This document shows, one piece after another, positions 27,268-34,384 of a stretch of DNA of 47,567 bases; the stretch's first letter is position 1; each line of letters begins with the position of its first letter. The position numbers were made by a program, and so were the translations under genes. The stretch is from Verrucomicrobiaceae bacterium (GTDB lineage Bacteria; Verrucomicrobiota; Verrucomicrobiia; Verrucomicrobiales; Verrucomicrobiaceae). Under the pieces are notes generated by a model that was not told the DNA's origin, made no database searches, and was given only the letters and a program-made list of their open reading frames with translations. Location of the stretch: assembly GCA_027489965.1 (NCBI GenBank), contig JAIXZA010000157.1:1-47567 (forward strand), written 5' to 3'.

Positions 27268-27582
27268 TTAGGCGTTGATCGCCGTGACTTGGACACGCGT
27301 CAGAGGCTGACGATGACCGGTGGTTTTGTGATAGCCTTTACGCTTCTTGAATTTGAATGCGGTGACTTTCGGAGCTTTGAATTGCTTCACCACAGTGGCA
27401 ACGACGGTAGCGCCGGAGACGGTTGGTGCACCAATTTTGATATCAGCACCTTCACCCGCAGCGAGGACTTGGTCGAAGGTAGCGTTTTCGCCTTCAGCGA
27501 CCTCGAGCTTTTCGACGTCGAGCTTGTCGCCCACGGATACTTTGTACTGTTTGCCGCCTGTTTTGATAATTGCGTATGCCAT
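27268..27582 (-). CDS. rplU: 50S ribosomal protein L21
   Basis: This 104-residue protein begins at ATG 27582 with MAYAIIKTGGKQYKV, the family signature start. The signature KFKKRKGYHKTTGHRQPLTRVQV closes it. The frame is open for 29 more codons upstream (to 27669), but that part has no L21 character. The 159 bp between it and the DUF420 gene should contain the promoter and leader of the rplU-rpmA unit. I see no clear known L21 leader motif there. Confidence 0.97.
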   Translation of the reverse strand: MAYAIIKTGGKQYKVSVGDKLDVEKLEVAEGENATFDQVLAAGEGADIKIGAPTVSGATVVATVVKQFKAPKVTAFKFKKRKGYHKTTGHRQPLTRVQVTAINA

Positions 27583-27741
27583 AACTGTGTCTGCTGAAGG
27601 ATAAATCCGCATCGGCCAAGCCTCCAAAGGCAATGTGTCCGGTCTGCGGGGGTGTGAATAGTGCCACAACTCGGGACTCCGGCAACCAAATTTTTACACC
27701 CATTTTGCTTTGGTGGTCTCTTTTGCCGAAAAAGAGCCTTT

Positions 27742-28176
27742 TTAACCCCGAATCGGTGGCCCGTACCAGACATAGCACATCATATAGATGATGATTCCAG
27801 TGACACTGACATACAGCCAAACCGGCACGGTCCACTTGGCCATGCGCTTATGTTTGTCAAAACGCTGACGTAAGGCAGGAAGCACGGTCATGATGATCAG
27901 AGGCAGACTCAATACAGCCAGAGGAATGTGGCTAAAGAGAATGGTGAAGTAAACCGGACGCGTCCATCCCTGCCCTGCAAATCTGACGTGACCTGCATGA
28001 TAGTGGTAATAGAGATAACAGCCCAGAAACGCCGTCGAAAAAAGTAAAGCGATCACCATGCTGGCAATGTGGGCCTTTTTTTGGCCCATCTTGATCATCG
28101 TCAGACCAAGGATGATGTGCAGCAGGGCACAAGCGTTAAAGATCGTGTAAAGAGTGGGGAGTTCTGTGACGGTCAT
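27742..28176 (-). CDS. DUF420 family membrane protein (oxidase assembly associated)
   Basis: This 144-residue protein has four hydrophobic helices and begins LYTIFNACALLHIILGLTMIKMGQKKAH. The paired histidines in CYLYYHYHAGHVRF, TRPVYFTILFSHIPLA and the closing VWLYVSVTGIIIYMMCYVWY match DUF420 (CtaM/YozB-like). Relatives are needed for, or linked to, cytochrome aa3 oxidase maturation. The ATG overlaps the stop of the SCO gene by 4 nt, so the two are translationally coupled. It is the last gene of the ctaA-ctaB-sco unit. Confidence 0.88.
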   Translation of the reverse strand: MTVTELPTLYTIFNACALLHIILGLTMIKMGQKKAHIASMVIALLFSTAFLGCYLYYHYHAGHVRFAGQGWTRPVYFTILFSHIPLAVLSLPLIIMTVLPALRQRFDKHKRMAKWTVPVWLYVSVTGIIIYMMCYVWYGPPIRG

Positions 28177-28925
28177 GGGGTCTTGTCTTGGGCTTTCTTT
28201 TGTTCTTCGAGCAGGTAGTTCAGATCGGTACGGATTTGTTTATCCCAGTATTCCTGGAATTGGGGATCAGCATTCATGATGTCATGCAGCCCGCGCACGT
28301 GCCCAGCATGATCAACTAAGGCCACGCGTAAATCGTGGATGTATTTGTCATCCGGTGTCAGGCGATCCTCAACCGGCAGGTCCTGCACTGGACGGAACTG
28401 AAAAGAAAAGGTCATGTACTTGCGCACATCATCCTTCGGACCATTGAGAAACCACCAATGGTCCGTGTCCTTGATGCCGACACCAGTGGCCCAGGCTTTC
28501 ATCATCTCTGGCGTGTCTTCTGGATCAAGAGTGAAGGAGATAAACTGCACGTTCGGATTGTCACCCAGTTCAGCGTATAGCTTTTTCAGTTTGGCGATTA
28601 CCCCAGCGCAACCGCGTGGGCAGCGAGTGAAGACCCAAGAGGCGATGATGATTTTCCCGCGCAGATCAGCCAAATGAACCGTCTTGCCGCTGCGCTCAAC
28701 CAGCTCCAGATCTTTTTCTAACCGTCCCAGATAAGCCGGCCTCTCATTGCTGCGTGTAGTGCCCTGAGCATCCGTCTGGGTTTCCTTGTTCTTCTTGGCC
28801 TCCATGGAGGTGTAGATGAGATAATTGTAAAAAACCACCACCCCAAGAACAATGAAGATGATCGGCACCCACAAGGTCAAAGGATTGATGCGGCGCGGAG
28901 CTTCTGGAGTTGGATCTGTGGACAT
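28173..28925 (-). CDS. SCO1/SenC family copper chaperone
   Basis: This 250-residue protein has one N-terminal transmembrane anchor (~17-36) and a periplasmic thioredoxin-like domain. The copper ligands are Cys102 and Cys106 in the TRCPRGCAGVI motif (C-x3-C), plus His197 in KYIHDLRVALVD. ISFTLDPEDTPEMMKAW is typical of the fold. SCO proteins deliver copper to the CuA site of oxidase subunit II, here encoded by coxB just upstream of the heme A genes. It overlaps the DUF420 gene and follows ctaB by 35 bp. Confidence 0.93.
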   Translation of the reverse strand: MSTDPTPEAPRRINPLTLWVPIIFIVLGVVVFYNYLIYTSMEAKKNKETQTDAQGTTRSNERPAYLGRLEKDLELVERSGKTVHLADLRGKIIIASWVFTRCPRGCAGVIAKLKKLYAELGDNPNVQFISFTLDPEDTPEMMKAWATGVGIKDTDHWWFLNGPKDDVRKYMTFSFQFRPVQDLPVEDRLTPDDKYIHDLRVALVDHAGHVRGLHDIMNADPQFQEYWDKQIRTDLNYLLEEQKKAQDKTP

Positions 28926-28960
28926 AGGTCAAAAAGGAGTTGGTAAAAATCGATCAGCGA

Positions 28961-29929
28961 TCACTTCCAGGCCAAGGCCGTGATCAATAAAATGATGGGT
29001 AGATAAATCAGCGTGCCAAAAAAGAGCCGACGTGCCGTGGCACGCTCAGGATTCTTTTGAAACACCAAGGCCCGTTGGCAAAGCCATGCATTCAACAGCA
29101 GGGCCACAGGCAGAAAGAGCCATAGCTTCACCAGTCCATAGGCGACAGGATAAAACATCAGCAACAGCATGGCCACAGCCCAAGCCAGAGCATGACGAGA
29201 AGTGCGGGCACCTAGTTCGTCATCATTGGCCAGCATGACAAATCCACCCCGGCGATATTCGTCGCGATACATCCAATTGATCGCCAGGAAATGCGGCAAC
29301 TGCCAGAGGAACAAAAGCATGAAGAGATAAATGGCCCCAGGCTCCCAGAGCAAGCTCCAGCGGAAGTAAGCCTCAGGTTTATCAGAAAGCCCTGCAGCGC
29401 CAGCCCAACCAATGAGTGGAGGCAAAGCCCCTGAAACAGCACCAACTAGCGTATTCACAGCAGACTGTTTTTTCAGGGGTGTGTAGATGAAAAGATACGT
29501 TGCCAGAGTCAGCGCTGTCAATGCAGCTGCCTCCATATTGACTCGGTGCACGAGATGAATCAGCCCCATGGAACTGAGCAACCAACCCAGGCCAAATGCC
29601 AAAGAGGGACTGATGCGACCAGCAGGAAGCGGACGATCTGCCGTGCGAGTCATTCGGGAATCTGGCTCGATCTCCATGAGCTGATTAAACACAGCTGCAC
29701 CAAAGGCTGCCAGAGTACTTCCAATGATCGTGTGCAAGAGCAGCCAAAAATTCATCTGTGCCCCGGCTCTCAGCCAGAAGGCCACAAAGGTTGTCACGAT
29801 CACCAGAGCACTGAGACGAAACTTCGTCAGCGTGAGCAAATCATTGAGGGTGAAAGCCATGGACTCCTTCCCAGCAGTTGGCGGCAATGAGGGAACAGTA
29901 CCCGGCGCAGTGGAATCATCTTTGGTCAT
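28961..29929 (-). CDS. ctaB: Protoheme IX farnesyltransferase (heme O synthase)
   Basis: This 322-residue UbiA-family membrane prenyltransferase converts heme B to heme O, the first step to heme A. The active-site motif is NQLMEIEPDSRMTRTADRPL. The usual N-x3-D-x-D-x-D pattern is retained with Glu at the first two acidic positions. The second acidic loop is seen in NWMYRDEYRRGGFVMLANDDE. About eight or nine hydrophobic segments follow a ~25-residue Pro/Ser/Thr-rich cytoplasmic extension. The gene lies 9 bp after the ctaA stop, so the two are almost certainly cotranscribed. Confidence 0.94.
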   Translation of the reverse strand: MTKDDSTAPGTVPSLPPTAGKESMAFTLNDLLTLTKFRLSALVIVTTFVAFWLRAGAQMNFWLLLHTIIGSTLAAFGAAVFNQLMEIEPDSRMTRTADRPLPAGRISPSLAFGLGWLLSSMGLIHLVHRVNMEAAALTALTLATYLFIYTPLKKQSAVNTLVGAVSGALPPLIGWAGAAGLSDKPEAYFRWSLLWEPGAIYLFMLLFLWQLPHFLAINWMYRDEYRRGGFVMLANDDELGARTSRHALAWAVAMLLLMFYPVAYGLVKLWLFLPVALLLNAWLCQRALVFQKNPERATARRLFFGTLIYLPIILLITALAWK

Positions 29930-29938
29930 GAGGCGAGA

Positions 29939-31231
29939 CTAGGCGGGGGACAGGGGTTTGTCAGCCTTTGTCTGGCCATTCAGTCCGAGTCCAGCCGTGG
30001 AAGCCCAGACGCTGACAGCCAATAAAAAAGTCAAGACCAGCAAACCAAGCCCATTCAGCACATGCAGATTGGTGACCCAAAAGCTTTTGCCAGTCAGAAC
30101 CACATAAATCCCCAGAACGACTTGGTTAATCGGCATGATCATCAGCGCAGGAGAAATCCAACGCAAGCGGGGCACTCGTCCGAGCCAGATCCGTGATTTC
30201 CAGGCAACCGCTAACACGAGTAAAGCGACCGTGAATCCCCAATACTTGTGCAAATGCAGCACAAAGACATCGGCCGGATCCATCGGCGGGAAAAGTTGAC
30301 CCTTCGTCGTCAAAATATCATTCGCGGCCAAATAGAGCCGCTGGGTATGGCGCAGCGTAGCACCAATCACCAGTTGTCCAAAAACAGCCATAAACAGGAT
30401 CATGCTCAACACTCTGGCAGAACCACGCCCTTTTTGAATCACCAACGACTCACCATGCCAAGTCTTAGAAGATGCAAAGGCAATGAAAACCAAAAGACAG
30501 AAGAACAGCTGGCCGAGAGTGCCGTGGCTGATGCCGTATGGATCTGACATTTTCAAAACACGTAGCCCACCGAGAGATGCCTGCCCTATCACAGTAAAGA
30601 GCGCGAGTACAGTCAGCCCGCGTAGCAAAGACCATTTTTTGGCAATCCATGTCAAAACAAGCCACACTAAGCCAATAAAAACGATGATGGAGGCTGGTAT
30701 TAGGTAGCCTTTAAAAACCAGAAATAGAAGACAAGAACCAATGAAGATGAAGGCAGCAGGCTCAAATAATCCAAGGAAAAGTGCAAGCACGAGTGGAATC
30801 AAAGCTTGAACCAACAAGGCAGCAATACGCAACTCCCATGTAAAATCCTCAGGTGCAAGCGCGACTAAAATCAAAATTTTAACTAACAGCCACTCGATGG
30901 GTTTGGAGAAGAATGAAAGTCCTATAGCGCAGAAAACAACAAACCAGCCAGATCTTATGCGACTCAGCTCTTCACGCGGACATTCTTTCGCGTAGCGCCA
31001 AAAGTACATCACTAAAACTAAAAGGCCAACACCTGTAGCGATCCAGCGATGACCATGCTCCAGAAACAAAGCTGGCACTTTCATCCAGCCTTCAGGATTC
31101 ACCTTCCCAAAAGCCAAAGGCCAATCAGGAACAGCCAATCCGACATCTTCGGTCGTCACCGCAGCGCCCCACCAAATGAGCACAAGACCCACAAAAAGGG
31201 TGAAACGGGAAAACCAATGGAAAAGCTGCAT
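29939..31231 (-). CDS. ctaA: Heme A synthase (COX15/CtaA family), enlarged
   Basis: It oxidises heme O to heme A for the aa3-type oxidase. The start is ATG 31231 (MQLFHWF); the longer frame to 31264 would begin inside the coxB terminator. At 430 residues it is far longer than Bacillus CtaA (~306). The family histidine motifs are present: EHGHR (58-62), SHGTLGQ (His236), LHLHKYWG (326-328) and NLHVLNG. Between helix 2 and the conserved GQASLGGLRVL segment, residues ~95-200 add about four strongly hydrophobic helices not needed by the family fold. It begins 20 bp past the terminator, so it has its own promoter or relies on read-through. Confidence 0.9.
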   Translation of the reverse strand: MQLFHWFSRFTLFVGLVLIWWGAAVTTEDVGLAVPDWPLAFGKVNPEGWMKVPALFLEHGHRWIATGVGLLVLVMYFWRYAKECPREELSRIRSGWFVVFCAIGLSFFSKPIEWLLVKILILVALAPEDFTWELRIAALLVQALIPLVLALFLGLFEPAAFIFIGSCLLFLVFKGYLIPASIIVFIGLVWLVLTWIAKKWSLLRGLTVLALFTVIGQASLGGLRVLKMSDPYGISHGTLGQLFFCLLVFIAFASSKTWHGESLVIQKGRGSARVLSMILFMAVFGQLVIGATLRHTQRLYLAANDILTTKGQLFPPMDPADVFVLHLHKYWGFTVALLVLAVAWKSRIWLGRVPRLRWISPALMIMPINQVVLGIYVVLTGKSFWVTNLHVLNGLGLLVLTFLLAVSVWASTAGLGLNGQTKADKPLSPA

Positions 31232-31250
31232 GGTGGGTAAAGAAGAAACG

Positions 31251-31279
31251 AAAAGTGCGGACACTAGGTCCGCACTTTT
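31251..31279 (-). terminator. Strong stem-loop terminator after coxB
   Basis: There is a perfect 12-bp inverted repeat: AAAAGTGCGGAC at 31251-31262 and GTCCGCACTTTT at 31268-31279, with the 5-nt loop ACTAG. On the minus strand the stem ends in TTTT and is followed by CGTTTCTTC. It separates the actE-to-coxB unit from ctaA. On the plus strand it also has T residues, so it could act in both directions. Confidence 0.85.
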
Positions 31280-31318
31280 GTCAAAAAATCAGCGGATCAA
31301 GAACACCCGCAAAAATCA

Positions 31319-32110
31319 TTAGCGAGCTGCCAGAGGAGCTGGCGCTGCACTCTTGGCTGCAGCACTGTTAGATTGTTCCTTAGACCATTCGTCAAATTCA
31401 GCAGTCTCAACGACTTCAAGCACGGCCTTCATCTGCGCGTGACCTGGACCGCAAAGCTGACCACAAATGATGTCCCAACTACCTGTCTTCACCGGCTTAA
31501 ACCACATATGAGCTTTGACGCCAGGGCAGGCATCCTGAGCGGCACGCATAGGCACCAGAGCCAGGTTATGAATCACGTCCTTGCTAGTGACATCAATGAT
31601 GACAGGACGACCAAGTGGCAACTTCATCGTCCCAGGATTCACAAAATCATCTTTACCATTAGGGTCTGTGAGTTCACGCCCCGTTTGATTGGCTTGAGAG
31701 ATCGCCCTCGGATCCCAAGTGCTGAGCATCTTATCGTTGCCCGAGTATTGGAAGTTCCAGAGAAACTTCTCACCCATGGCACGAATCTTTACGGTATCAG
31801 GACCGGTTGGGAATTCATCAGCTTGATGATGCCAAAGAGGGAAAGCGAAACCAAGAAGCAAAATGGCTTCCACAATACAAACACCGATTTCGATGTGCGT
31901 CGTGGCATGACCACGAACACCGTGGTAGTCGGCTTTAGCATTCTTAGAGGCACGGAACTTATAAAAAGCGATAGCCAAGAAAGTGGACCAACCGATAAAA
32001 AGAACCAGCATGAACCAATGAACAAAACCAAGCATGTGGTCCACAAGACCTCCATGCTCTGAAGCGTTCTGCGTCATGCCAAGCCAAACGTTGATGTCTG
32101 AAATACTCAT
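31319..32110 (-). CDS. coxB: Cytochrome c oxidase subunit II
   Basis: This 263-residue subunit receives electrons through the CuA centre. Two N-terminal helices (~28-50 and ~74-93) are followed by a periplasmic cupredoxin domain. The CuA ligands are His181 (IHNLALV), Cys216, Cys220, His224 and Met227 in CGQLCGPGHAQM. The usual Glu between the cysteines is Gln218. MRAAQDACPGVKAHMWF is typical of the ACIII-associated type. There is no fused cytochrome c domain; an Ala-rich tail ends the protein. It is the last gene of the operon, which is unusual because subunit II generally comes first. Confidence 0.95.
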   Translation of the reverse strand: MSISDINVWLGMTQNASEHGGLVDHMLGFVHWFMLVLFIGWSTFLAIAFYKFRASKNAKADYHGVRGHATTHIEIGVCIVEAILLLGFAFPLWHHQADEFPTGPDTVKIRAMGEKFLWNFQYSGNDKMLSTWDPRAISQANQTGRELTDPNGKDDFVNPGTMKLPLGRPVIIDVTSKDVIHNLALVPMRAAQDACPGVKAHMWFKPVKTGSWDIICGQLCGPGHAQMKAVLEVVETAEFDEWSKEQSNSAAAKSAAPAPLAAR

Positions 32111-32142
32111 GGGTAAATAAGGAGGGGGCGGAGGATAAAAAA

Positions 32143-32316
32143 TTAAGCGGTAACAACAGCTCTTTGTTGTTTGCGGACGAAGTTCCAGACGATCAATCCG
32201 ACAAAGCTCATGCCAAGCGCAAGAAACGCGAGCATCACCAAGACGGCAATGTCTTGCGCCTGAGCGATGACACTGTTTGGATCAGCTTTGCAAGTTGCGC
32301 AGGCGAGAGTCAGCAT
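32143..32316 (-). CDS. 57-residue membrane mini-protein with N-terminal CxxC
   Basis: This is a small ORF with start ATG 32316 and stop 32143-32145. The product begins MLTLACATCKADPNS, giving a Cys6-x2-Cys9 motif. One transmembrane helix follows (IAVLVMLAFLALGMSFVGLIVW), then a short basic tail NFVRKQQRAVVTA. It lies between coxB (32 bp) and the 68-residue membrane gene (36 bp) on the same strand. As I recall, tiny proteins with a Cys-x2-Cys head and a single helix accompany oxidase loci in related phyla. It could be an accessory subunit or copper-handling factor; this is inference. Confidence 0.7.
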   Translation of the reverse strand: MLTLACATCKADPNSVIAQAQDIAVLVMLAFLALGMSFVGLIVWNFVRKQQRAVVTA

Positions 32317-32352
32317 GGTGTGAAAAGGAAACGATTGAAAAGAGAAAATGGC

Positions 32353-32559
32353 TCAGACAATGATAGTGCTAGATTTTCTCGAGAAATACCAAGCGCTATA
32401 GACGATGAGGACAAGACTAGTCCAGCCAGCAATCGAACCCAAAATGCCAATGCCGAGTTCAGCAGTGACAGCCGGTTGAAGACGCGTCCACAACCAGAAA
32501 CCGCCATCACAAAGAACTGCGAAGAAGAGAAAGATATAGTGGAAGTGTTTCAGTGACAT
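32353..32559 (-). CDS. 68-residue two-helix membrane protein of the oxidase operon
   Basis: This is a small hydrophobic protein. Helix one is MSLKHFHYIFLFFAVLCDGGFW and helix two is GIGILGSIAGWTSLVLIVYSAWYF, ending in SRKSSTIIV. Composition and position support a real gene: it lies 24 bp after subunit IV and 36 bp before the 57-residue gene, all on the same strand. I do not recognise a named family. It could be a small structural subunit of the oxidase or supercomplex. Confidence 0.65.
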   Translation of the reverse strand: MSLKHFHYIFLFFAVLCDGGFWLWTRLQPAVTAELGIGILGSIAGWTSLVLIVYSAWYFSRKSSTIIV

Positions 32560-32583
32560 GTTGGATTTAGGGCAAGCTGACGA

Positions 32584-32928
32584 CTATTCCTGAACCTCAA
32601 CAACAGCAGTTGGATTCTCAAAGCCTTCATCAATGAGGCCTTCAGAATTGCTGAGGTAGAAGAGAACAAACAAAGCAATGGCAAACGCAGCCGTAAAAGC
32701 GAGCACCTTGTAAACCAGAGCTTTCTCGTGATTTAAATGCATGAAAATTAAAGCAACCAAGGCTGCCTTAATCGTCGCCAAAAACATGCCGACCATCATA
32801 TTCAAACTATGCGTCGGAAGCTCCACATACGAGAGACCTACAGTAAGAACGGTGAAAACAGCGAGCACCAAGCCGATCAACTTGATCTTCCGGATGGATT
32901 TGTAAATTTCTTCAGGGCTATCAGCCAT
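32584..32928 (-). CDS. Cytochrome c oxidase subunit IV, prokaryotic type
   Basis: This 114-residue protein has three hydrophobic helices: KIKLIGLVLAVFTVLTVGLSYV, NMMVGMFLATIKAALVALIFMHL and AFTAAFAIALFVLFYL. The H-L-N-H-E-K motif after the second helix is typical of the COX4_pro / caa3 subunit IV family, which has a structural or assembly role. It follows coxC by 24 bp. Confidence 0.88.
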   Translation of the reverse strand: MADSPEEIYKSIRKIKLIGLVLAVFTVLTVGLSYVELPTHSLNMMVGMFLATIKAALVALIFMHLNHEKALVYKVLAFTAAFAIALFVLFYLSNSEGLIDEGFENPTAVVEVQE

Positions 32929-32952
32929 AATTAGAGACGGTAGAGGGTGCGA

Positions 32953-34344
32953 TTAAAGGAGATACAAGAGAGGGAAAAGGAAGATCCAGACCAGATCCAC
33001 GAAATGCCAGAAGAGGCCACCGACTTCGACGCGGTTAGCCATGTGTTCAGGATCCTCCCGTAAGCGGCGACCATCGCAAACGAGGAAATAAGTGAGCACC
33101 AGTGCGCCTGCGATAACGTGCAGACCATGCAGACCAGTGAGGGTGAAATAGATAGCGTAATAGCTATTCAACTTCGGTGTGAAGTTAGAGAAGAACTGAA
33201 CGTCCTTACGCTCGAGTTTCACTTCAGGATGATGACCCGCATGAGCGGCACCATGATCTTCAGCAGGCGCATGAGCTTCAGATTTGTGAGCGCCGCCTTC
33301 TTCGGCATGAGCTTCCGGTGTAGCAGAGTGGATGTGAACGTAGAAGAGTTTCTTCTGCTGGGTTGCACTCTTTTTTGGATCACGAGAAGTGCCACCTTTA
33401 CCGTCATCAAACTCTTTTTTGAATTCAGCAATGGCTTCGTCGCGCTGATGGATGAAAGCATTCTTCCAAGCCGTGCCAAGGTAATGCTCGTTAAAGGCCA
33501 ATGACTTCTCTTTGTCAGGCGTGCCTCGAACATCCAAACCATCAACTTCGAGGGTCATCTTATCGTTGATGATTTTGCCTTCGACTGAAGTTCCATCACG
33601 GAAGGTGAACGATTTGGCGTCAAGGGCGGGACGAGCTAAGAACTTGGACATTGGAACCGAGAAGGTCATCGGTGTCGCAGCAACGAGCTTAATCGTGGTG
33701 GAAGGCAGTTCTTTAGGATTGCTGGCCTTAGCTTTTGCGGCAGTGAGCACTTCTGCTTTAAGGGCAGCAAAGCTCTCTTTGTTCAATTCGATCTCAGCAC
33801 CCGCTTCCGTTTTGAACTTCGGTGCCGTTCCTTTGAGGTAAGGCAGCACGTATCCAACAGGATCAGCATCCACAGCGGATGTCTTACCTGAGATCGTCAT
33901 GCTGAGTTCTTTGACATCACCAAACTCAATCTCAAAACCGTGCGGCAAGTGACCCGTTAGAATGGTGCCGTCCGTCAGAGTCACCGAGTAATGCTCGAAT
34001 TTGGCTTTGTATTCAAAGCTCTTGATGACCATGAAGGTCATGGCACAGGCTATGGTGATTGCCATGTAAACTTTGTAGGCCCCAAATTTGCGCAGCTTGA
34101 TGGAAGCCCAGGCAAGCAACACAGTAACGGAGGAACCGATGAGGACCAGTGTATTGACGAATCCAAGGGTAACATTCAATTCATGAACTGGCCATGGATA
34201 GTCCGCACCGACGCGCAGGAAAATGTAGGAAGAGAAAAGGCCACCGAAGAGCATGACCTCAGAGGCGAGGAAAAGCCAGATGCCGACCTTGGCGTTGTAC
34301 AAGCCCGTGTCGGGGCGGGCGGAGACTGTGTAAGGAATATCCAT
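32953..34344 (-). CDS. coxC: Cytochrome c oxidase subunit III with large extramembrane insert
   Basis: Subunit III normally has ~200-300 residues; this one has 463. Residues 1-112 carry the first helices (VGIWLFLASEVMLFGGLFSSY, then NTLVLIGSSVTVLLAW and MAITIACAMTFMVIKSFEY). Residues ~395-463 resume the family pattern with NSYYAIYFTLTGLHGLHVIAG and GLFWHFVDLVWIFLFPLLYL. In between (~117-388) sits a soluble insert of ~270 residues. It has beta-strand-like segments (YSVTLTDGTILTG; FTFRDGTSVEGKI), a Lys/Ala-rich helical part and a His/Ala/Glu-rich end (VHIHSATPEAHAEEGG to AGHHPE). The insert stays in frame and belongs to a single ORF. It may bind metal or a partner protein. Confidence 0.92.
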   Translation of the reverse strand: MDIPYTVSARPDTGLYNAKVGIWLFLASEVMLFGGLFSSYIFLRVGADYPWPVHELNVTLGFVNTLVLIGSSVTVLLAWASIKLRKFGAYKVYMAITIACAMTFMVIKSFEYKAKFEHYSVTLTDGTILTGHLPHGFEIEFGDVKELSMTISGKTSAVDADPVGYVLPYLKGTAPKFKTEAGAEIELNKESFAALKAEVLTAAKAKASNPKELPSTTIKLVAATPMTFSVPMSKFLARPALDAKSFTFRDGTSVEGKIINDKMTLEVDGLDVRGTPDKEKSLAFNEHYLGTAWKNAFIHQRDEAIAEFKKEFDDGKGGTSRDPKKSATQQKKLFYVHIHSATPEAHAEEGGAHKSEAHAPAEDHGAAHAGHHPEVKLERKDVQFFSNFTPKLNSYYAIYFTLTGLHGLHVIAGALVLTYFLVCDGRRLREDPEHMANRVEVGGLFWHFVDLVWIFLFPLLYLL

Positions 34345-34384
34345 GTGGAAAAGTGACGGTTAGCTCAGTTCTCTGGTTTTAATC

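Noticed and set aside
27714..27740. Stem-loop between the DUF420 and rplU genes
   Set aside because: The stem has a bulge, and the T-tract follows on the plus strand, where no gene is transcribed. On the minus strand it lacks the U-run, so I do not call it a terminator.
31373..32062. 229-codon plus-strand ORF antisense to coxB
   Set aside because: coxB on the minus strand has all CuA ligands; the antisense translation shows no motif.
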